Source: Aliivibrio sp. (lineage in GTDB: Bacteria; Pseudomonadota; Gammaproteobacteria; Enterobacterales; Vibrionaceae). Taken from it: a stretch of DNA of 64,000 nucleotides. This document shows, one piece after another, positions 44,223 through 54,314 of this stretch. Position 1 is the stretch's first letter. Each line of letters begins with the position of its first letter. The translations under genes and the position numbers were made by a program. The stretch covers positions 1 through 64,000 of the forward strand of contig JAESQY010000153.1 in the NCBI GenBank assembly GCA_016764915.1, in the 5' to 3' direction. The notes under the pieces were generated by a model that was given only the letters and a program-made list of their open reading frames with translations, was not told the DNA's origin and searched no databases.

Positions 44223-45524
44223 ATGGAATGGCAGGTAATTCTGACACTATTTGGTAGCTTCGCTGTACTGTTAACATTAGGGATCCCAGTATCCTTTGCA
44301 ATTGGTCTATCTTCACTCGCGACAATCATGTTATCTCTTCCTTTAGAACCTGCCATTGCAGTGGTTGCTCAACGTATGGCGGCAGGGTTAGATAATTTTG
44401 CTTTATTGGCAATTCCGTTCTTTATTCTGGCTGGCAACATAATGAATCAAGGCGGTATTGCGATTCGTCTTATTAACTTCGCTAAAATATTGGGTGGTCG
44501 ACTACCAGGCTCTTTGGCTCATGTGAATGTGATGGCCAATATGATGTTTGGTTCGATTTCAGGCTCAGCAGTTGCATCAGCGGCAGCGGTGGGTGGAACC
44601 ATGGGGCCACTACAAAAAGCGGAGGGATACGATGAAAACTTCTCTGCAGCAGTTAATATTACCTCTTGTCCTACAGGGCTACTGATCCCACCAAGTAATA
44701 CCTTGATTGTATTCTCATTGGTATCGGGTGGTACATCGATCGCGGCGCTTTTCTTAGCCGGTTATATTCCAGGCATTATCATGGGCCTGAGTTTAATGCT
44801 AGTCGCGGGTTTTATCGCTAAACGTCGTGGCTACCCAGTGGCAGAAAAGCCAACATTGGCTCTGGTTTGGGGTACTACATTAAAAGCATTACCTTCTCTG
44901 ACTTTGATTGTTGTGATCATGGGCGGCATCATTGGCGGTATTTTTACTGCGACTGAAGCGTCTGCAATTGCAGTGATCTACATATTTACGCTTGCGGTTG
45001 TGTTCTATCGTGAAGTGAAGATCTCACAACTGCCTAGCATCATTCTAGAATCAGCGGTGACTACCTCAATTGTGTTGCTGTTAGTTGGTGCATCAATGGG
45101 TATGTCATGGGCCATGGCCAACGCCGATATCCCTTACATGATTGCAGATACACTATTGGCTATCTCTGATGATCCATTGGTTATCCTGCTGATCATCAAC
45201 GTGATTTTGCTCATTGTGGGTATCTTCATGGACATGACACCAGCGGTGCTTATCTTTACACCTATATTCTTGCCAATCGTATTGGACTTAGGGGTTGACC
45301 CAGTACACTTCGGTATCATGATGACGTTTAACTTGGCCATCGGCATCTGTACACCGCCCGTTGGCAGTGCACTGTTCATCGGCTGTTCTGTTGCCAATAT
45401 CTCTATTGATAAAGTCATTAAACCGTTACTGCCTTTCTATGCAGCATTGGTTATCGCTTTAATGGCCGTTACCTTTATTCCTGAATTGAGCCTGTTTCTA
45501 CCACGCTTAGTATTGGGTTACTAA
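44223..45524 (+). CDS. TRAP transporter large permease (DctM family)
   Basis: A 433-residue polytopic protein with DctM marks: FALLAIPFFILAGNIMNQGG, MMFGSISGSAVASAAAVGG, SCPTGLLIPPSNTLIVFS, GGIIGGIFTATEASAIAVIY and GICTPPVGSALFIGCSVANI. It forms the ion-coupled core of the uronate TRAP system. AAAGGACA precedes the ATG. It is followed by uxuB in the same operon. Confidence 0.93.
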   Translation: MEWQVILTLFGSFAVLLTLGIPVSFAIGLSSLATIMLSLPLEPAIAVVAQRMAAGLDNFALLAIPFFILAGNIMNQGGIAIRLINFAKILGGRLPGSLAHVNVMANMMFGSISGSAVASAAAVGGTMGPLQKAEGYDENFSAAVNITSCPTGLLIPPSNTLIVFSLVSGGTSIAALFLAGYIPGIIMGLSLMLVAGFIAKRRGYPVAEKPTLALVWGTTLKALPSLTLIVVIMGGIIGGIFTATEASAIAVIYIFTLAVVFYREVKISQLPSIILESAVTTSIVLLLVGASMGMSWAMANADIPYMIADTLLAISDDPLVILLIINVILLIVGIFMDMTPAVLIFTPIFLPIVLDLGVDPVHFGIMMTFNLAIGICTPPVGSALFIGCSVANISIDKVIKPLLPFYAALVIALMAVTFIPELSLFLPRLVLGY

Positions 45525-45602
45525 TTATAGGTAAAAGTGTCAGTAACAACTTCTAGTATTATTGCCTTGTCAGTGTTTGCTGATGAGGCCTCGGAGAGAA
45601 AG

Positions 45603-47069
45603 ATGAAGCAAAACATTAGCAATACCTCGCTCAACGAATCGGTTAGCCAACCAACTTACGATCGTTCAACGCTTAAATCTCGTATCGTTCACCTCGGATT
45701 TGGTGCATTTCATCGTGCTCACCAAGGTCTTTTTACTGATGAAGTCGCGGAAAAATCGAACAGTGACTGGGGCATCTGCGAAGTTAACTTATTTGGTGGT
45801 GAAGCTCTGATCACGTCACTTCGTGAACAGAACCATCTTTATACCGTGGCCGAAAAAGGCGCACAATCAACAGACGTTAAAGTGATCGGCTCTGTTACCG
45901 AATCACTTCACCCAGTGCTTGACGGTATTGAAAGCGTGATAGAAAAAATGGCCGAGCCACAAGTGGCGATCGTGTCAATGACCATCACTGAGAAAGGCTA
46001 CTGCGCTGATCCTGCCACTGGTATGTTAGATAAAAATAATGCACTGGTTATCACTGATCTTGCCAATCCAAGCCAGCCAAAATCGGCATTGGGTTATATC
46101 GTTCAAGCGCTGAAGCTTCGTCGTAACCGTGGTATTGCTCCTTTTACTGTCATGTCATGCGATAACGTGCAAGAGAATGGTCATGTCGCCAAAGCGGCTA
46201 TTTTAGAGTTTGCCAATCTTCTAGATGCAGAGCTTGGTGCTTGGATTGAAGATAACGTGACTTTCCCATGCACGATGGTTGACCGTATTGTTCCTGCTGC
46301 AACCGAAGAGACATTAACTGAAATTACTGAACTGCTTGGCATCAACGATCCATGTGGTATCGCATGTGAACCGTTCCGTCAGTGGGTGATTGAAGACAAC
46401 TTTGTGGCTGGTCGTCCTGAGTGGGATATCGCTGGCGCTGAGTTTGTTGATGATGTTGTGCCGTATGAAGAGATGAAACTTCGTATGCTTAATGGTAGCC
46501 ACTCATTCCTTGCTTATCTGGGTTACCTAGGCGGTTATGCACATATTTCAGACACCATGACAGACCAAGGTTACCGCACTGGCGCATTTGATATGATGAT
46601 GCAAGCTCAAGCGCCATCACTGACTATGCCTGAAGGAACCGATCTTGAAGGATATGCCAAGATGCTTATTGAGCGGTTTACTAACCCAAGTTTGAAGCAT
46701 AAAACCTGGCAGATTGCGATGGACGGCAGTCAAAAAATCCCTCAACGTATGGGCGGCAGTCTGCGTTTCCACCTAGAACAAGGTAGTGACTTTAAATGGC
46801 TCGCTGCGGGTATCGCTGGTTGGATGCGTTTTGTTTCTGGCGTTGATGAGCAAGGTAACGAGATTGATGTCCGCGATCCAATGGCCGAGATGTTACGCGG
46901 CGTGTGTGACCAACATGGTTTGAACGCAACGGTAGTTCCTGCTCTTTTAGCTGTTGAAGCGATTTTTGCTCCAGAAATTGGTCAAAATGCACAGGTGATT
47001 GAAGCGGTGACTAAAGCGTATCAATCCCTTATCGACAATGGCGCCAAAGCCACTGTTGCCGCACTGTAA
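45603..47069 (+). CDS. uxuB: Fructuronate reductase (mannitol dehydrogenase family)
   Basis: A 488-residue NAD-dependent long-chain polyol dehydrogenase. The Rossmann start IVHLGFGAFHRAHQGLFTDE and the catalytic segment KLRMLNGSHSFLAYLGYLGG (Lys, Asn, His) are visible. It reduces D-fructuronate to D-mannonate. The ATG at 45603 with GGAGAG upstream gives a length close to E. coli UxuB; an earlier frame start is less likely. Mannitol dehydrogenase is the family alternative, but the operon argues for UxuB. Confidence 0.9.
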   Translation: MKQNISNTSLNESVSQPTYDRSTLKSRIVHLGFGAFHRAHQGLFTDEVAEKSNSDWGICEVNLFGGEALITSLREQNHLYTVAEKGAQSTDVKVIGSVTESLHPVLDGIESVIEKMAEPQVAIVSMTITEKGYCADPATGMLDKNNALVITDLANPSQPKSALGYIVQALKLRRNRGIAPFTVMSCDNVQENGHVAKAAILEFANLLDAELGAWIEDNVTFPCTMVDRIVPAATEETLTEITELLGINDPCGIACEPFRQWVIEDNFVAGRPEWDIAGAEFVDDVVPYEEMKLRMLNGSHSFLAYLGYLGGYAHISDTMTDQGYRTGAFDMMMQAQAPSLTMPEGTDLEGYAKMLIERFTNPSLKHKTWQIAMDGSQKIPQRMGGSLRFHLEQGSDFKWLAAGIAGWMRFVSGVDEQGNEIDVRDPMAEMLRGVCDQHGLNATVVPALLAVEAIFAPEIGQNAQVIEAVTKAYQSLIDNGAKATVAAL

Positions 47070-47095
47070 TTTACACATAGGATCGGAGAGATAAG

Positions 47096-48520
47096 ATGAA
47101 AACATTTATGTGTGACGATTTTCTGTTATCAAATGAAACCGCGAGACGTTTGTATCACGAATTTGCCAAAGATTTACCCATTTATGATTATCACTGCCAC
47201 TTGAACCCTCAAGAGGTGGCGCAAGATCGTCAGTTTGCTAACTTAAGCCAAATCTGGCTTGAAGGTGATCATTACAAATGGCGTGGCATGCGCAGTGCGG
47301 GTATTGCGGAATCATTGATTACTGGCACAGATGCATCAGATTATGACAAATACATGGCGTGGGCGAAAACCGTACCACAAACCATAGGAAACCCTCTATA
47401 CCACTGGAGTCACCTGGAACTGCGTCGCCCATTTGGTATCGTTGGTAAGCAGTTAAGCCCTGACACTGCCGACTCAATTTGGCATGAGTGTAATGAACTG
47501 CTGGCCACACCTGAGTTCTCTGCTCGCGGTATTATGAAGCAGATGAATGTGGTCATGGCAGGAACGACTGACGATCCTATTCACACGCTTGAGCACCATA
47601 AAGCAATTGCATTAGACAGCAGTTTTGATGTGGAAGTGACCCCAAGCTGGCGTCCAGACCGAGCATTTAAGATTGAGCTGGGTGGATTTGCTGAGTATAT
47701 GCAGCAGCTTGGCGAAGTCGCTGATGTTGAGATCAGCCGATTTGAACACCTATTAACCGCGTTAGATCGCAGACTAGACCACTTTGCCCTGCACGGTTGT
47801 AAGGCCGCCGATCACGGTATTGAAGTGGTTCGCTTTGCGTATGTACCTACTGAGCAAGAGCTGGACGCCATTCTCTCTAAACGCCTAATTGGCGAAGCGT
47901 TAACAGAAACTGAAATTGATCAGTTCTCAACGGCTGTTCAGGTGTGGTTGGGCAAGCAGTACGCTAAGCGCGGCTGGGTAATGCAGCTGCATATTGGCGC
48001 GCAACGTAATAACAGTTCTCGTATGTTCTCGCTACTTGGTGCTGATGCAGGCTTTGATTCAATCAGTGATCGTACTTTCTCGGCACAGCTTTCCTCTCTG
48101 CTTGATGCGATGGACATGAGTAATGAATTGCCAAAAACCATCCTTTACTGCTTGAACCCACGCGATAATGAGATGATGGCAACCATGATGGGCAACTTCC
48201 AAGGCGGCGGCATCGCAGGCAAAGTGCAGTTTGGCTCTGGCTGGTGGTTTAACGATCAAAAAGATGGCATGGAGCGTCAAATGGAGCAGTTGTCACAGCT
48301 GGGACTATTGAGCCAGTTTGTCGGTATGTTGACCGACTCACGCAGCTTCTTATCGTATACTCGCCATGAATATTTCCGTCGTATCTTGTGCAACATGATC
48401 GGTAAATGGGTCGAAAATGGTGAAGCACCCAATGACATCAACTTGCTAGGTAAGATGGTGACGGATATCTGCTTTAATAATGCGAAATCTTACTTCCGTC
48501 TACCAGGAGATAACGCATGA
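47096..48520 (+). CDS. uxaC: Uronate isomerase
   Basis: A 474-residue amidohydrolase-fold enzyme of UxaC type ([78 protein letters not shown]). HCH is the metal-binding HxH. It isomerises D-glucuronate to D-fructuronate. Its stop overlaps the kdgK start (ATGA), so the two are coupled. Confidence 0.95.
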   Translation: MKTFMCDDFLLSNETARRLYHEFAKDLPIYDYHCHLNPQEVAQDRQFANLSQIWLEGDHYKWRGMRSAGIAESLITGTDASDYDKYMAWAKTVPQTIGNPLYHWSHLELRRPFGIVGKQLSPDTADSIWHECNELLATPEFSARGIMKQMNVVMAGTTDDPIHTLEHHKAIALDSSFDVEVTPSWRPDRAFKIELGGFAEYMQQLGEVADVEISRFEHLLTALDRRLDHFALHGCKAADHGIEVVRFAYVPTEQELDAILSKRLIGEALTETEIDQFSTAVQVWLGKQYAKRGWVMQLHIGAQRNNSSRMFSLLGADAGFDSISDRTFSAQLSSLLDAMDMSNELPKTILYCLNPRDNEMMATMMGNFQGGGIAGKVQFGSGWWFNDQKDGMERQMEQLSQLGLLSQFVGMLTDSRSFLSYTRHEYFRRILCNMIGKWVENGEAPNDINLLGKMVTDICFNNAKSYFRLPGDNA

Positions 48521-49455
48521 AACGAATAGCCATTATTGGCGAGTGTATGATAGAGCTTAATGGTTCGCCATTTGGTGATATGAGACAGTCGTACGGTGGT
48601 GACAGTTTAAACACGGCGGTCTATCTGGCGCGCACCGCTGGTGAAACCGTCGCTGTTGATTACATCAGTGCACTCGGATGTGATGCGTTAAGTGAAGGTA
48701 TGCTGGCTCGCTGGCAAGAAGAGGGGGTGAATACTGATCATGTATTGCGCGATCCTCTTCATCAGCCGGGTCTCTATTTGATTCAACTTGATGACCAAGG
48801 TGAGCGTACTTTCTTATACTGGCGCGATCAATCTGCAGCTAAGAATATGATGCAGCATCCGCAATTTCCAGAGATTGAAACACACCTGAGAACCGTCGAC
48901 ATGGTTTATCTTAGTGGCATCAGTTTAGCGATATTGCCAGCAGCTGACAGACAGAAATTGATAGACTTGTTGAAAGAGTTGTCTGCCAATAATGTACAGA
49001 TAGCGTTCGATTCAAACTATCGTCCAGCGTTGTGGAAAGATGCGACAGAAGCACAACAATGTTATCAACAGATTTTTGCGATGACGGACATCGCACTCGT
49101 GACTAATGATGATGAACGCACTTTATGGTGTGACGTTGATGATGAAATGACGCTAAATAGATTGCAAACCAGTGGTGTTAAACAAGCGGTGCTAAAAATG
49201 GGCGCTGAGGGTTGTCTGTATCAACACTTTGAACAGGAAAAACGTGAGTGGATCACCACGACGCCTGTTGAACATGTTGTGGATACCACCTCGGCAGGTG
49301 ACGCGTTTAATGCCGGTTTTCTAGCGGGATATTTAAGCGATAAACCGCCAGGAACCTCTGCGCTGCAGGGTCATCAGTTAGCTGGAACGATCATCCAGCA
49401 TAAAGGGGCAGTTATCTCTGCCGAAGCAACCAAACATATCAATTTTAATACATAG
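48517..49455 (+). CDS. kdgK: 2-Dehydro-3-deoxygluconokinase
   Basis: A 312-residue PfkB kinase ([14 protein letters not shown] start, [13 protein letters not shown] sugar loop, [11 protein letters not shown], catalytic [19 protein letters not shown]). It phosphorylates KDG to KDPG with ATP. It lies between uxaC and eda in the pathway order. Confidence 0.94.
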   Translation: MKRIAIIGECMIELNGSPFGDMRQSYGGDSLNTAVYLARTAGETVAVDYISALGCDALSEGMLARWQEEGVNTDHVLRDPLHQPGLYLIQLDDQGERTFLYWRDQSAAKNMMQHPQFPEIETHLRTVDMVYLSGISLAILPAADRQKLIDLLKELSANNVQIAFDSNYRPALWKDATEAQQCYQQIFAMTDIALVTNDDERTLWCDVDDEMTLNRLQTSGVKQAVLKMGAEGCLYQHFEQEKREWITTTPVEHVVDTTSAGDAFNAGFLAGYLSDKPPGTSALQGHQLAGTIIQHKGAVISAEATKHINFNT

Positions 49456-49486
49456 TAAATCGAATTTACTACCAAGGAATCAATCA

Positions 49487-50113
49487 ATGAGCACTATTAT
49501 CGAGCAACTTGCCGCCGTAAAAATTATCCCAGTGATCGCAATTGACCGTGCTGAAGATATTATCCCATTAGGTAAAGCACTGGCTGACAACGGCTTACCC
49601 GCTGCTGAAATTACGTTTCGTTCAGATGCTGCTGTAGAAGCCATTCGACTATTAAGAGCGGCGCAACCTGACATGCTAATTGGTGCTGGTACGGTGCTTA
49701 ATCGTGAGCAAGCCATTGCCGCGAAAGAAGCAGGCGCGACCTTTGTTGTTTCTCCTGGTTTTAACCCAAATACAGTAAAAGCGTGCCAAGAAATTGGTAT
49801 CGAGATTATTCCTGGTGTGAACAACCCGTCAACCATCGAAGCGGCACTTGAAATGGGTCTAACCACCTTGAAATTCTTCCCTGCAGAAGCGTCGGGTGGC
49901 ATTAACATGGTGAAATCTCTGCTCGCACCTTACTCGCAAGTCACTTTGATGCCGACTGGCGGTGTGAATCCTAAAAATGTGAAAGATTACCTGGCCATTG
50001 ACCGTGTGTTCGCCTGTGGTGGTACTTGGATGGTTGATAAGAAGATGATCAATGAAGGTCGTTGGGAAGAGATTGGCCGTTTGGCACGTGAAGCTGCTGA
50101 CATGGTGAGCTAA
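49487..50113 (+). CDS. eda: KDPG aldolase
   Basis: A 208-residue class I aldolase. The catalytic Lys is in LTTLKFFPAEASGG and the general acid/base Glu in AAEITFRSDAAVEAI; GAGTVLNREQ and MPTGGVNPKN also match. It cleaves KDPG to pyruvate and glyceraldehyde-3-phosphate, completing the uronate route. AAGGAATCA precedes the ATG. Confidence 0.94.
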   Translation: MSTIIEQLAAVKIIPVIAIDRAEDIIPLGKALADNGLPAAEITFRSDAAVEAIRLLRAAQPDMLIGAGTVLNREQAIAAKEAGATFVVSPGFNPNTVKACQEIGIEIIPGVNNPSTIEAALEMGLTTLKFFPAEASGGINMVKSLLAPYSQVTLMPTGGVNPKNVKDYLAIDRVFACGGTWMVDKKMINEGRWEEIGRLAREAADMVS

Positions 50114-50115
50114 CT

Positions 50116-50505
50116 ATGGATGCAAATAACACGTTACTCGCGTGGAGCGATTCGCTTATTCCACATCAGATTTGGTTAGAACAGCAGCCATCTGGTTGTC
50201 GGGTCATGATGAAAGTGGTGAAAGATGTTGAGCCGGAAATATTGGTTTGCGATCTTAATGACATTCATGAAAACGATCTGCTACAGAGCTGGAAAGGGGA
50301 AGCGTTTTCGGTCAGCCCTGCTTACAATGACGGTGCTCTGTTCAGCCAAACTCGCGTATTATTCAACTTGGCAACGGGTTGCGTGGTATGGGTTGTCACG
50401 CACATTGCTATGCCAGATGGTCAGAAAATGTCTGCCGACCGTTTGGTGTTTGTGCCTAACATGAATGCTCAGCGAGAAAAACTAACGGCAGTGGAGAGTT
50501 TATAA
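50116..50505 (+). CDS. Uncharacterised protein in the uronate operon
   Basis: A 129-residue protein with no recognised domain, no signal peptide and no membrane span. It is acidic and beta-rich in appearance (SGCRVMMKVVKDVEPEILVC; NLATGCVVWVVTHIAMPDGQ). Its ATG is only 2 bases after the eda stop and a terminator follows, so it belongs to the uronate operon. A role in uronate binding or mutarotation is conceivable, but nothing in the sequence shows it. Confidence 0.75.
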   Translation: MDANNTLLAWSDSLIPHQIWLEQQPSGCRVMMKVVKDVEPEILVCDLNDIHENDLLQSWKGEAFSVSPAYNDGALFSQTRVLFNLATGCVVWVVTHIAMPDGQKMSADRLVFVPNMNAQREKLTAVESL

Positions 50506-50535
50506 TCGTCAGTTTATATTGCTAACATCCCTTTT

Positions 50536-50568
50536 ATAGCCTATGAGCCCTTCATTGGCTATTTTTTT
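50536..50568 (+). terminator. Intrinsic terminator of the uronate operon
   Basis: ATAGCC and GGCTAT form a 6-bp stem with a 15-base loop followed by seven T, 30 bases after the last gene. Confidence 0.7.
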
Positions 50569-50685
50569 GTCTTCCTGTCAGCTTGTTGTCCAATTATTGC
50601 AGCAAATAGGTGCGTTATTTCCACCTATACTTTAAGACAGTGTCCACGTGGTCACTGGCTAATTACCATCAATGGAGAAGAGAGA

Positions 50686-51087
50686 ATGAAGCGATTGTTA
50701 AACGGTATTTTACTGATAGTCATCTGTTTTTCGTCCTATATAAATGCGAAACAACCCCCTGAGTTATACATTATTTCACCGTTAGATGGAGCAACGGTAA
50801 GTGAGATGGTCACCGTTCAATTTGGTTTAAAAGGAATGGGTGTTTCTCCTGCGGGGTTGGATAAAGAGAATACGGGTCATCACCACTTACTGATTGATGG
50901 TAAAAAGCTGCCCATGATGGACACACCCATGGGCAGTGAAGTGAGTCATTTTGGAGGAGGACAAACAGAAACAACCATTCACCTCTCCAAAGGAAAACAT
51001 ACTTTGCAGCTAGTATTGGGAGACTTCCAACACATACCACACGATCCAGCTATCGTGTCTAAGTCGATTACCATTACGGTAGAGTAA
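50686..51087 (+). CDS. DUF4399 periplasmic protein
   Basis: A 133-residue protein with a signal peptide (LLNGILLIVICFSSYINA, then KQPPEL) and the DUF4399 domain (IISPLDGATVSEMVTVQFGL; TGHHHLLIDGKKLP; GKHTLQLVLGDFQHIPHDP). The clustered His residues suggest metal binding. Function unknown. It is monocistronic, convergent with the phn operon. Confidence 0.85.
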   Translation: MKRLLNGILLIVICFSSYINAKQPPELYIISPLDGATVSEMVTVQFGLKGMGVSPAGLDKENTGHHHLLIDGKKLPMMDTPMGSEVSHFGGGQTETTIHLSKGKHTLQLVLGDFQHIPHDPAIVSKSITITVE

Positions 51088-51106
51088 AAAGCGAATCGGT
51101 AGCAAC

Positions 51107-51146
51107 GGCAAGCGTTCAGCTATGTTCTATAGATTGAACGCTTGCC
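51107..51146. repeat. Perfect 12-bp inverted repeat at the phnP 3' end
   Basis: GGCAAGCGTTCA and TGAACGCTTGCC are perfect complements separated by 16 bases. The phnP stop codon lies in the loop and one arm is in the last phnP codons. No T-run follows on either strand. It can end or protect both convergent messages. Confidence 0.65.
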
Positions 51147-51882
51147 CGTCAGTGGTTAAAAAAAAGTGTTCAGAAAAACAGTCAGGGTGATTGATTGCCC
51201 ACTCATCGAGTTGATGGCTAACGTGTATTAAGCCCATTTTTTTAATCTTGTATTGCTGTTTTATCTGTTGAGCAAGACTCACATCATTGTGGTTACACGA
51301 GGCGCTGTCGTGCATGGGGGGGTGATTGCAATCAAGCAGCATAATATCAATATCTGTTTCTTGAATAAACGGTTTGGATAACGCAGGAAAACCAACGGTA
51401 TCAGTAAAATAGGCCAGCCGTTTGTGGTTGTATTCCAACAGGTAACCAAAGCAGAGCTTAGAGTGCTGCATCGGCACGGGGGTGATCTTAATGTCCTGCC
51501 AATAGAAGGGTTTAAACTCTGTTAGCGCGTCAAATTGTAAAATCCCTGGGTGTTTATACAGATCATCACAACCGACAAGATCTGGAGGCGTTAAAACAGG
51601 GATCGGTGCTCCAACTCCCCATCTTAAGTCAAACAGCGCTTGAACGTGATCCATATGAAAATGGGTCAGCAGTATGGTATCAATTGTGCCCGAAGGAAAT
51701 CGGGTCATCAGTTCAGAGTGATTGGCATCCAACAACAATATTTTACCCTTGTGTTCAATGACCGCGGAGGTCTTTCCTCTTCGGTATTGGGGGTGTTGCT
51801 GGGCTCGTAGGCACGCCGAACATGGACACCCATAAACGGGGACATGACCGACGTTACCTGTGCCTAACAGAGTCAGTTGCAC
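51127..51882 (-). CDS. phnP: Phosphoribosyl 1,2-cyclic phosphate phosphodiesterase
   Basis: A 251-residue metallo-beta-lactamase-fold enzyme: zinc motif LTHFHMDHVQALFDLRWG, the family Cys cluster VPVYGCPCSACLRAQ and HVSHQLDEW near the end. It opens the cyclic phosphate left by C-P lyase to ribose 1,5-bisphosphate. Its start overlaps phnN by 10 bases. It is the last gene of the phn operon. Confidence 0.93.
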   Translation of the reverse strand: MQLTLLGTGNVGHVPVYGCPCSACLRAQQHPQYRRGKTSAVIEHKGKILLLDANHSELMTRFPSGTIDTILLTHFHMDHVQALFDLRWGVGAPIPVLTPPDLVGCDDLYKHPGILQFDALTEFKPFYWQDIKITPVPMQHSKLCFGYLLEYNHKRLAYFTDTVGFPALSKPFIQETDIDIMLLDCNHPPMHDSASCNHNDVSLAQQIKQQYKIKKMGLIHVSHQLDEWAINHPDCFSEHFFLTTDGQAFNL

Positions 51883-52430
51883 TGTAAGGATTCCTCGCTG
51901 AGTTTTTCAATAAAAACGTCTACGCTTGCGGCCAGTTTGCCACTGTTATTAATCAGCCAAGCATCCGTAGGCATTGACGATTGATAGTGTATGGCCCGCT
52001 TGATTCTATCATTGATTTGCGCTTCGGTTTCCCGCCCACGATCTTGTAGCCTAGTGCGAAGCTGCGGAATATCGACAGTGATCCAAATGGGTATCAATTT
52101 TTCGGAAAAATGACGTTTTGCTTGTGGATAATACGCACGAGAGCCGTTTAAGAGTACATTTTCTCCCTGAGCTAACCAATGCTCTACCTCTTTTCCTACG
52201 CCATAATGCAGACCATTAGCATGCCAATACATCGAAAATAGCCCAGTCTCTACGCGGTGATGAAACTCCTCTTCGGTTAGCGCTATATGGTTTTCGTTAC
52301 CACTGTCTGCAGGTCGAGTAATGTATCGATGGGCAACTTGCATTGAGAGGCGTGGGTCGGAACGAAGTGCCTGAATCACACTGTCTTTACCACAGCCAGA
52401 AGCGCCCATAATGTAAAATAGATTCGCCAT
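51873..52430 (-). CDS. phnN: Ribose 1,5-bisphosphate phosphokinase
   Basis: A 185-residue guanylate-kinase-like protein, the same length as E. coli PhnN. Walker A is MGASGCGKDSVI; HRYITRPADSGNENHIALTE and GLHYGVG match. It makes PRPP from ribose 1,5-bisphosphate. The ATG at 52430 with GGGGGTATC upstream is the family start; the frame is open further upstream over phnM. Confidence 0.92.
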   Translation of the reverse strand: MANLFYIMGASGCGKDSVIQALRSDPRLSMQVAHRYITRPADSGNENHIALTEEEFHHRVETGLFSMYWHANGLHYGVGKEVEHWLAQGENVLLNGSRAYYPQAKRHFSEKLIPIWITVDIPQLRTRLQDRGRETEAQINDRIKRAIHYQSSMPTDAWLINNSGKLAASVDVFIEKLSEESLQCN

Positions 52431-52440
52431 GATACCCCCT

Positions 52441-53577
52441 TTAATACACCAGTTGGCCTTTGCGCCATGCGCGTTTGACATAGGCTTGGCCTTCCACTTG
52501 TTCCACCAAAATGAGATCCGCACGTTTGCCCACTTTAATCGAACCTCGATCATACAAACCTAACGCATTGGCAGGGTTTAGCGTCGCCAGTTTTACGGCA
52601 TTGGGTAGGTCCAGCTCATTACGTTGGTCATCCGCCAGTTTAAAGACCGAATCTAATAAACTTAGTGGGAAATAGTCGGAAGAGAGAACGTCGAGCACTC
52701 CCATAGCCGCTAGCTCATGCGCAGCAACATTGCCAGAGTGAGATCCGCCACGAACCACGTTAGGAGCCCCCATCAATACATGCAAACCCAGTTGGTGAGA
52801 GCGCTTTGCTGCTTTTACGGTAGTGGGGAACTCTGCGAGAACTAGGCCAAGTTCGTGTGACTCTTCAACGTGACTTTGGGTTGCATCATCGTGACTGGCC
52901 ATAGGGATCCCACGCTGATGACAGAGCTCTACAATGGCACGACGGTTTTTATCTGACCATTGTGCTGATAGATCACGCTGCTCGGTCTCATAGGCTTTCA
53001 TTTCATTCTCGGTTAGGCCGTATTTTCCTTGGTAATACTCATAGTATTTATCGATGTTAACAAACTGGCGTTGTCCTGGAGAGTGGTCCATCAATGACAC
53101 CATCTGTACCTGAGGAAGAGCAAGATAGCGCTCAGCCAACCCATAAGTAGACGAGTGGGGTAGCTCACAGCGAATGTGCAGTAAGTGCTCACAACGGTTG
53201 ACGCCACGTCTTTCTGATTCAACCAACGTCTCAATCATGGTATCGAGATAATCTTGCCTTGTGCCGCCATCTCGGACATCGCCAATGGCGACGGCATCCA
53301 ATACCGTCGTAATCCCTGAACCGATTAATTGTGCGTCATGGGCGGCCATGGCAGAGAATGGTGGCCAGCTCACTTTAGGTCTTGGGGTGAAGTACTTTTC
53401 CAAATTGTCGGTATGCAACTCAATCAAACCAGGGAGTAACCAAGCTCCCATGCCATCTATACAGTGAACATCTGCATCGCAATGTTCGTCAATCGATACA
53501 ATGATGCCGTTCTCAATGTCAATGGTGCCGACAATGATAGAAGATTCGAGGACCATTTTAATGTTGGTGATTTTCAT
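52441..53577 (-). CDS. phnM: RPnTP hydrolase (amidohydrolase family)
   Basis: A 378-residue amidohydrolase with metal motif LPGLIELHTDNLEKYFTPRP and conserved TTVLDAVAIGD, MDHSPGQRQF, SHDDATQSHVEES and SSDYFPLSLL. It removes pyrophosphate from ribose 1-phosphonate 5-triphosphate before C-P cleavage. It follows phnL by 10 bases. Confidence 0.94.
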   Translation of the reverse strand: MKITNIKMVLESSIIVGTIDIENGIIVSIDEHCDADVHCIDGMGAWLLPGLIELHTDNLEKYFTPRPKVSWPPFSAMAAHDAQLIGSGITTVLDAVAIGDVRDGGTRQDYLDTMIETLVESERRGVNRCEHLLHIRCELPHSSTYGLAERYLALPQVQMVSLMDHSPGQRQFVNIDKYYEYYQGKYGLTENEMKAYETEQRDLSAQWSDKNRRAIVELCHQRGIPMASHDDATQSHVEESHELGLVLAEFPTTVKAAKRSHQLGLHVLMGAPNVVRGGSHSGNVAAHELAAMGVLDVLSSDYFPLSLLDSVFKLADDQRNELDLPNAVKLATLNPANALGLYDRGSIKVGKRADLILVEQVEGQAYVKRAWRKGQLVY

Positions 53578-53587
53578 GAAGGTAATC

Positions 53588-54310
53588 CTATGATTGCAAC
53601 GGTGAACGTTGAGTTGGCGTTGCAGGGTAGCTGGTGGCCGATTTCACATCGAAAAAAAGATCGGCGACACGTTGACGGACATACTCATCGTGGAAAATAC
53701 CGACGATGGTAGCCCCGCGATCTTTTGCTTCCAATATCAATTGAATCACCTCTTCTCGGTTCTTTTCATCCAGTGATGCGGTTGGTTCATCCAGTAATAA
53801 GATGGGGGCATCGACAATGAACCCTCTGGCGATGTTGACTCTTTGTTGTTCACCTCCAGAAAAGGTGGCGGGCGCTAAGTGCCATAACGTTTCAGGTACG
53901 TTCAGCCTCTTGAGCATACATGACGCTTTTTTCTCTGATTCTGCTTTATTGATGCCTCTCTCTAATAACGGTTGCATCACCACTTCCAACGCTGAGATTC
54001 TTGGGATCACTCTTAGAAACTGGCTGACCCAACCTAAACTCTGCTGGCGAACCTTGATGACATCTCTAGGTGGTGCAGAGGCAATATCGATCCACTGGCC
54101 GTTGCTGTGCACCATAATCTCACCGCTGTCCACGCTGTAGTTGGCGTAGAGTGCTCGTAATAGGGTTGATTTTCCTGAGCCTGACTCTCCGTGTAACACT
54201 AGACATTGACCAGTATCCACTTTAAAACTAACCTGTTGGATCACCGGTAACGTAATGCCTTGCTGATTGTGCAGTACAAAGCTTTTATTGATATTTTCTA
54301 CTCTTAACAT
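53588..54310 (-). CDS. phnL: C-P lyase accessory ABC-type ATPase
   Basis: A 240-residue ABC ATPase with Walker [17 protein letters not shown], signature [16 protein letters not shown] and Walker [13 protein letters not shown]. PhnL is needed for C-P lyase function in vivo and binds the core complex with PhnK rather than a transporter. The ATG at 54310 matches MLRVEN; it is 4 bases after phnK. Confidence 0.92.
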   Translation of the reverse strand: MLRVENINKSFVLHNQQGITLPVIQQVSFKVDTGQCLVLHGESGSGKSTLLRALYANYSVDSGEIMVHSNGQWIDIASAPPRDVIKVRQQSLGWVSQFLRVIPRISALEVVMQPLLERGINKAESEKKASCMLKRLNVPETLWHLAPATFSGGEQQRVNIARGFIVDAPILLLDEPTASLDEKNREEVIQLILEAKDRGATIVGIFHDEYVRQRVADLFFDVKSATSYPATPTQRSPLQS

Positions 54311-54314
54311 CGTT

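Noticed and set aside
52431-52553. Longer phnN start inside phnM
   Set aside because: The E. coli PhnN length and the start MxNLFYIMGxSGxGK fit the ATG at 52430; the extension is the shadow of phnM.
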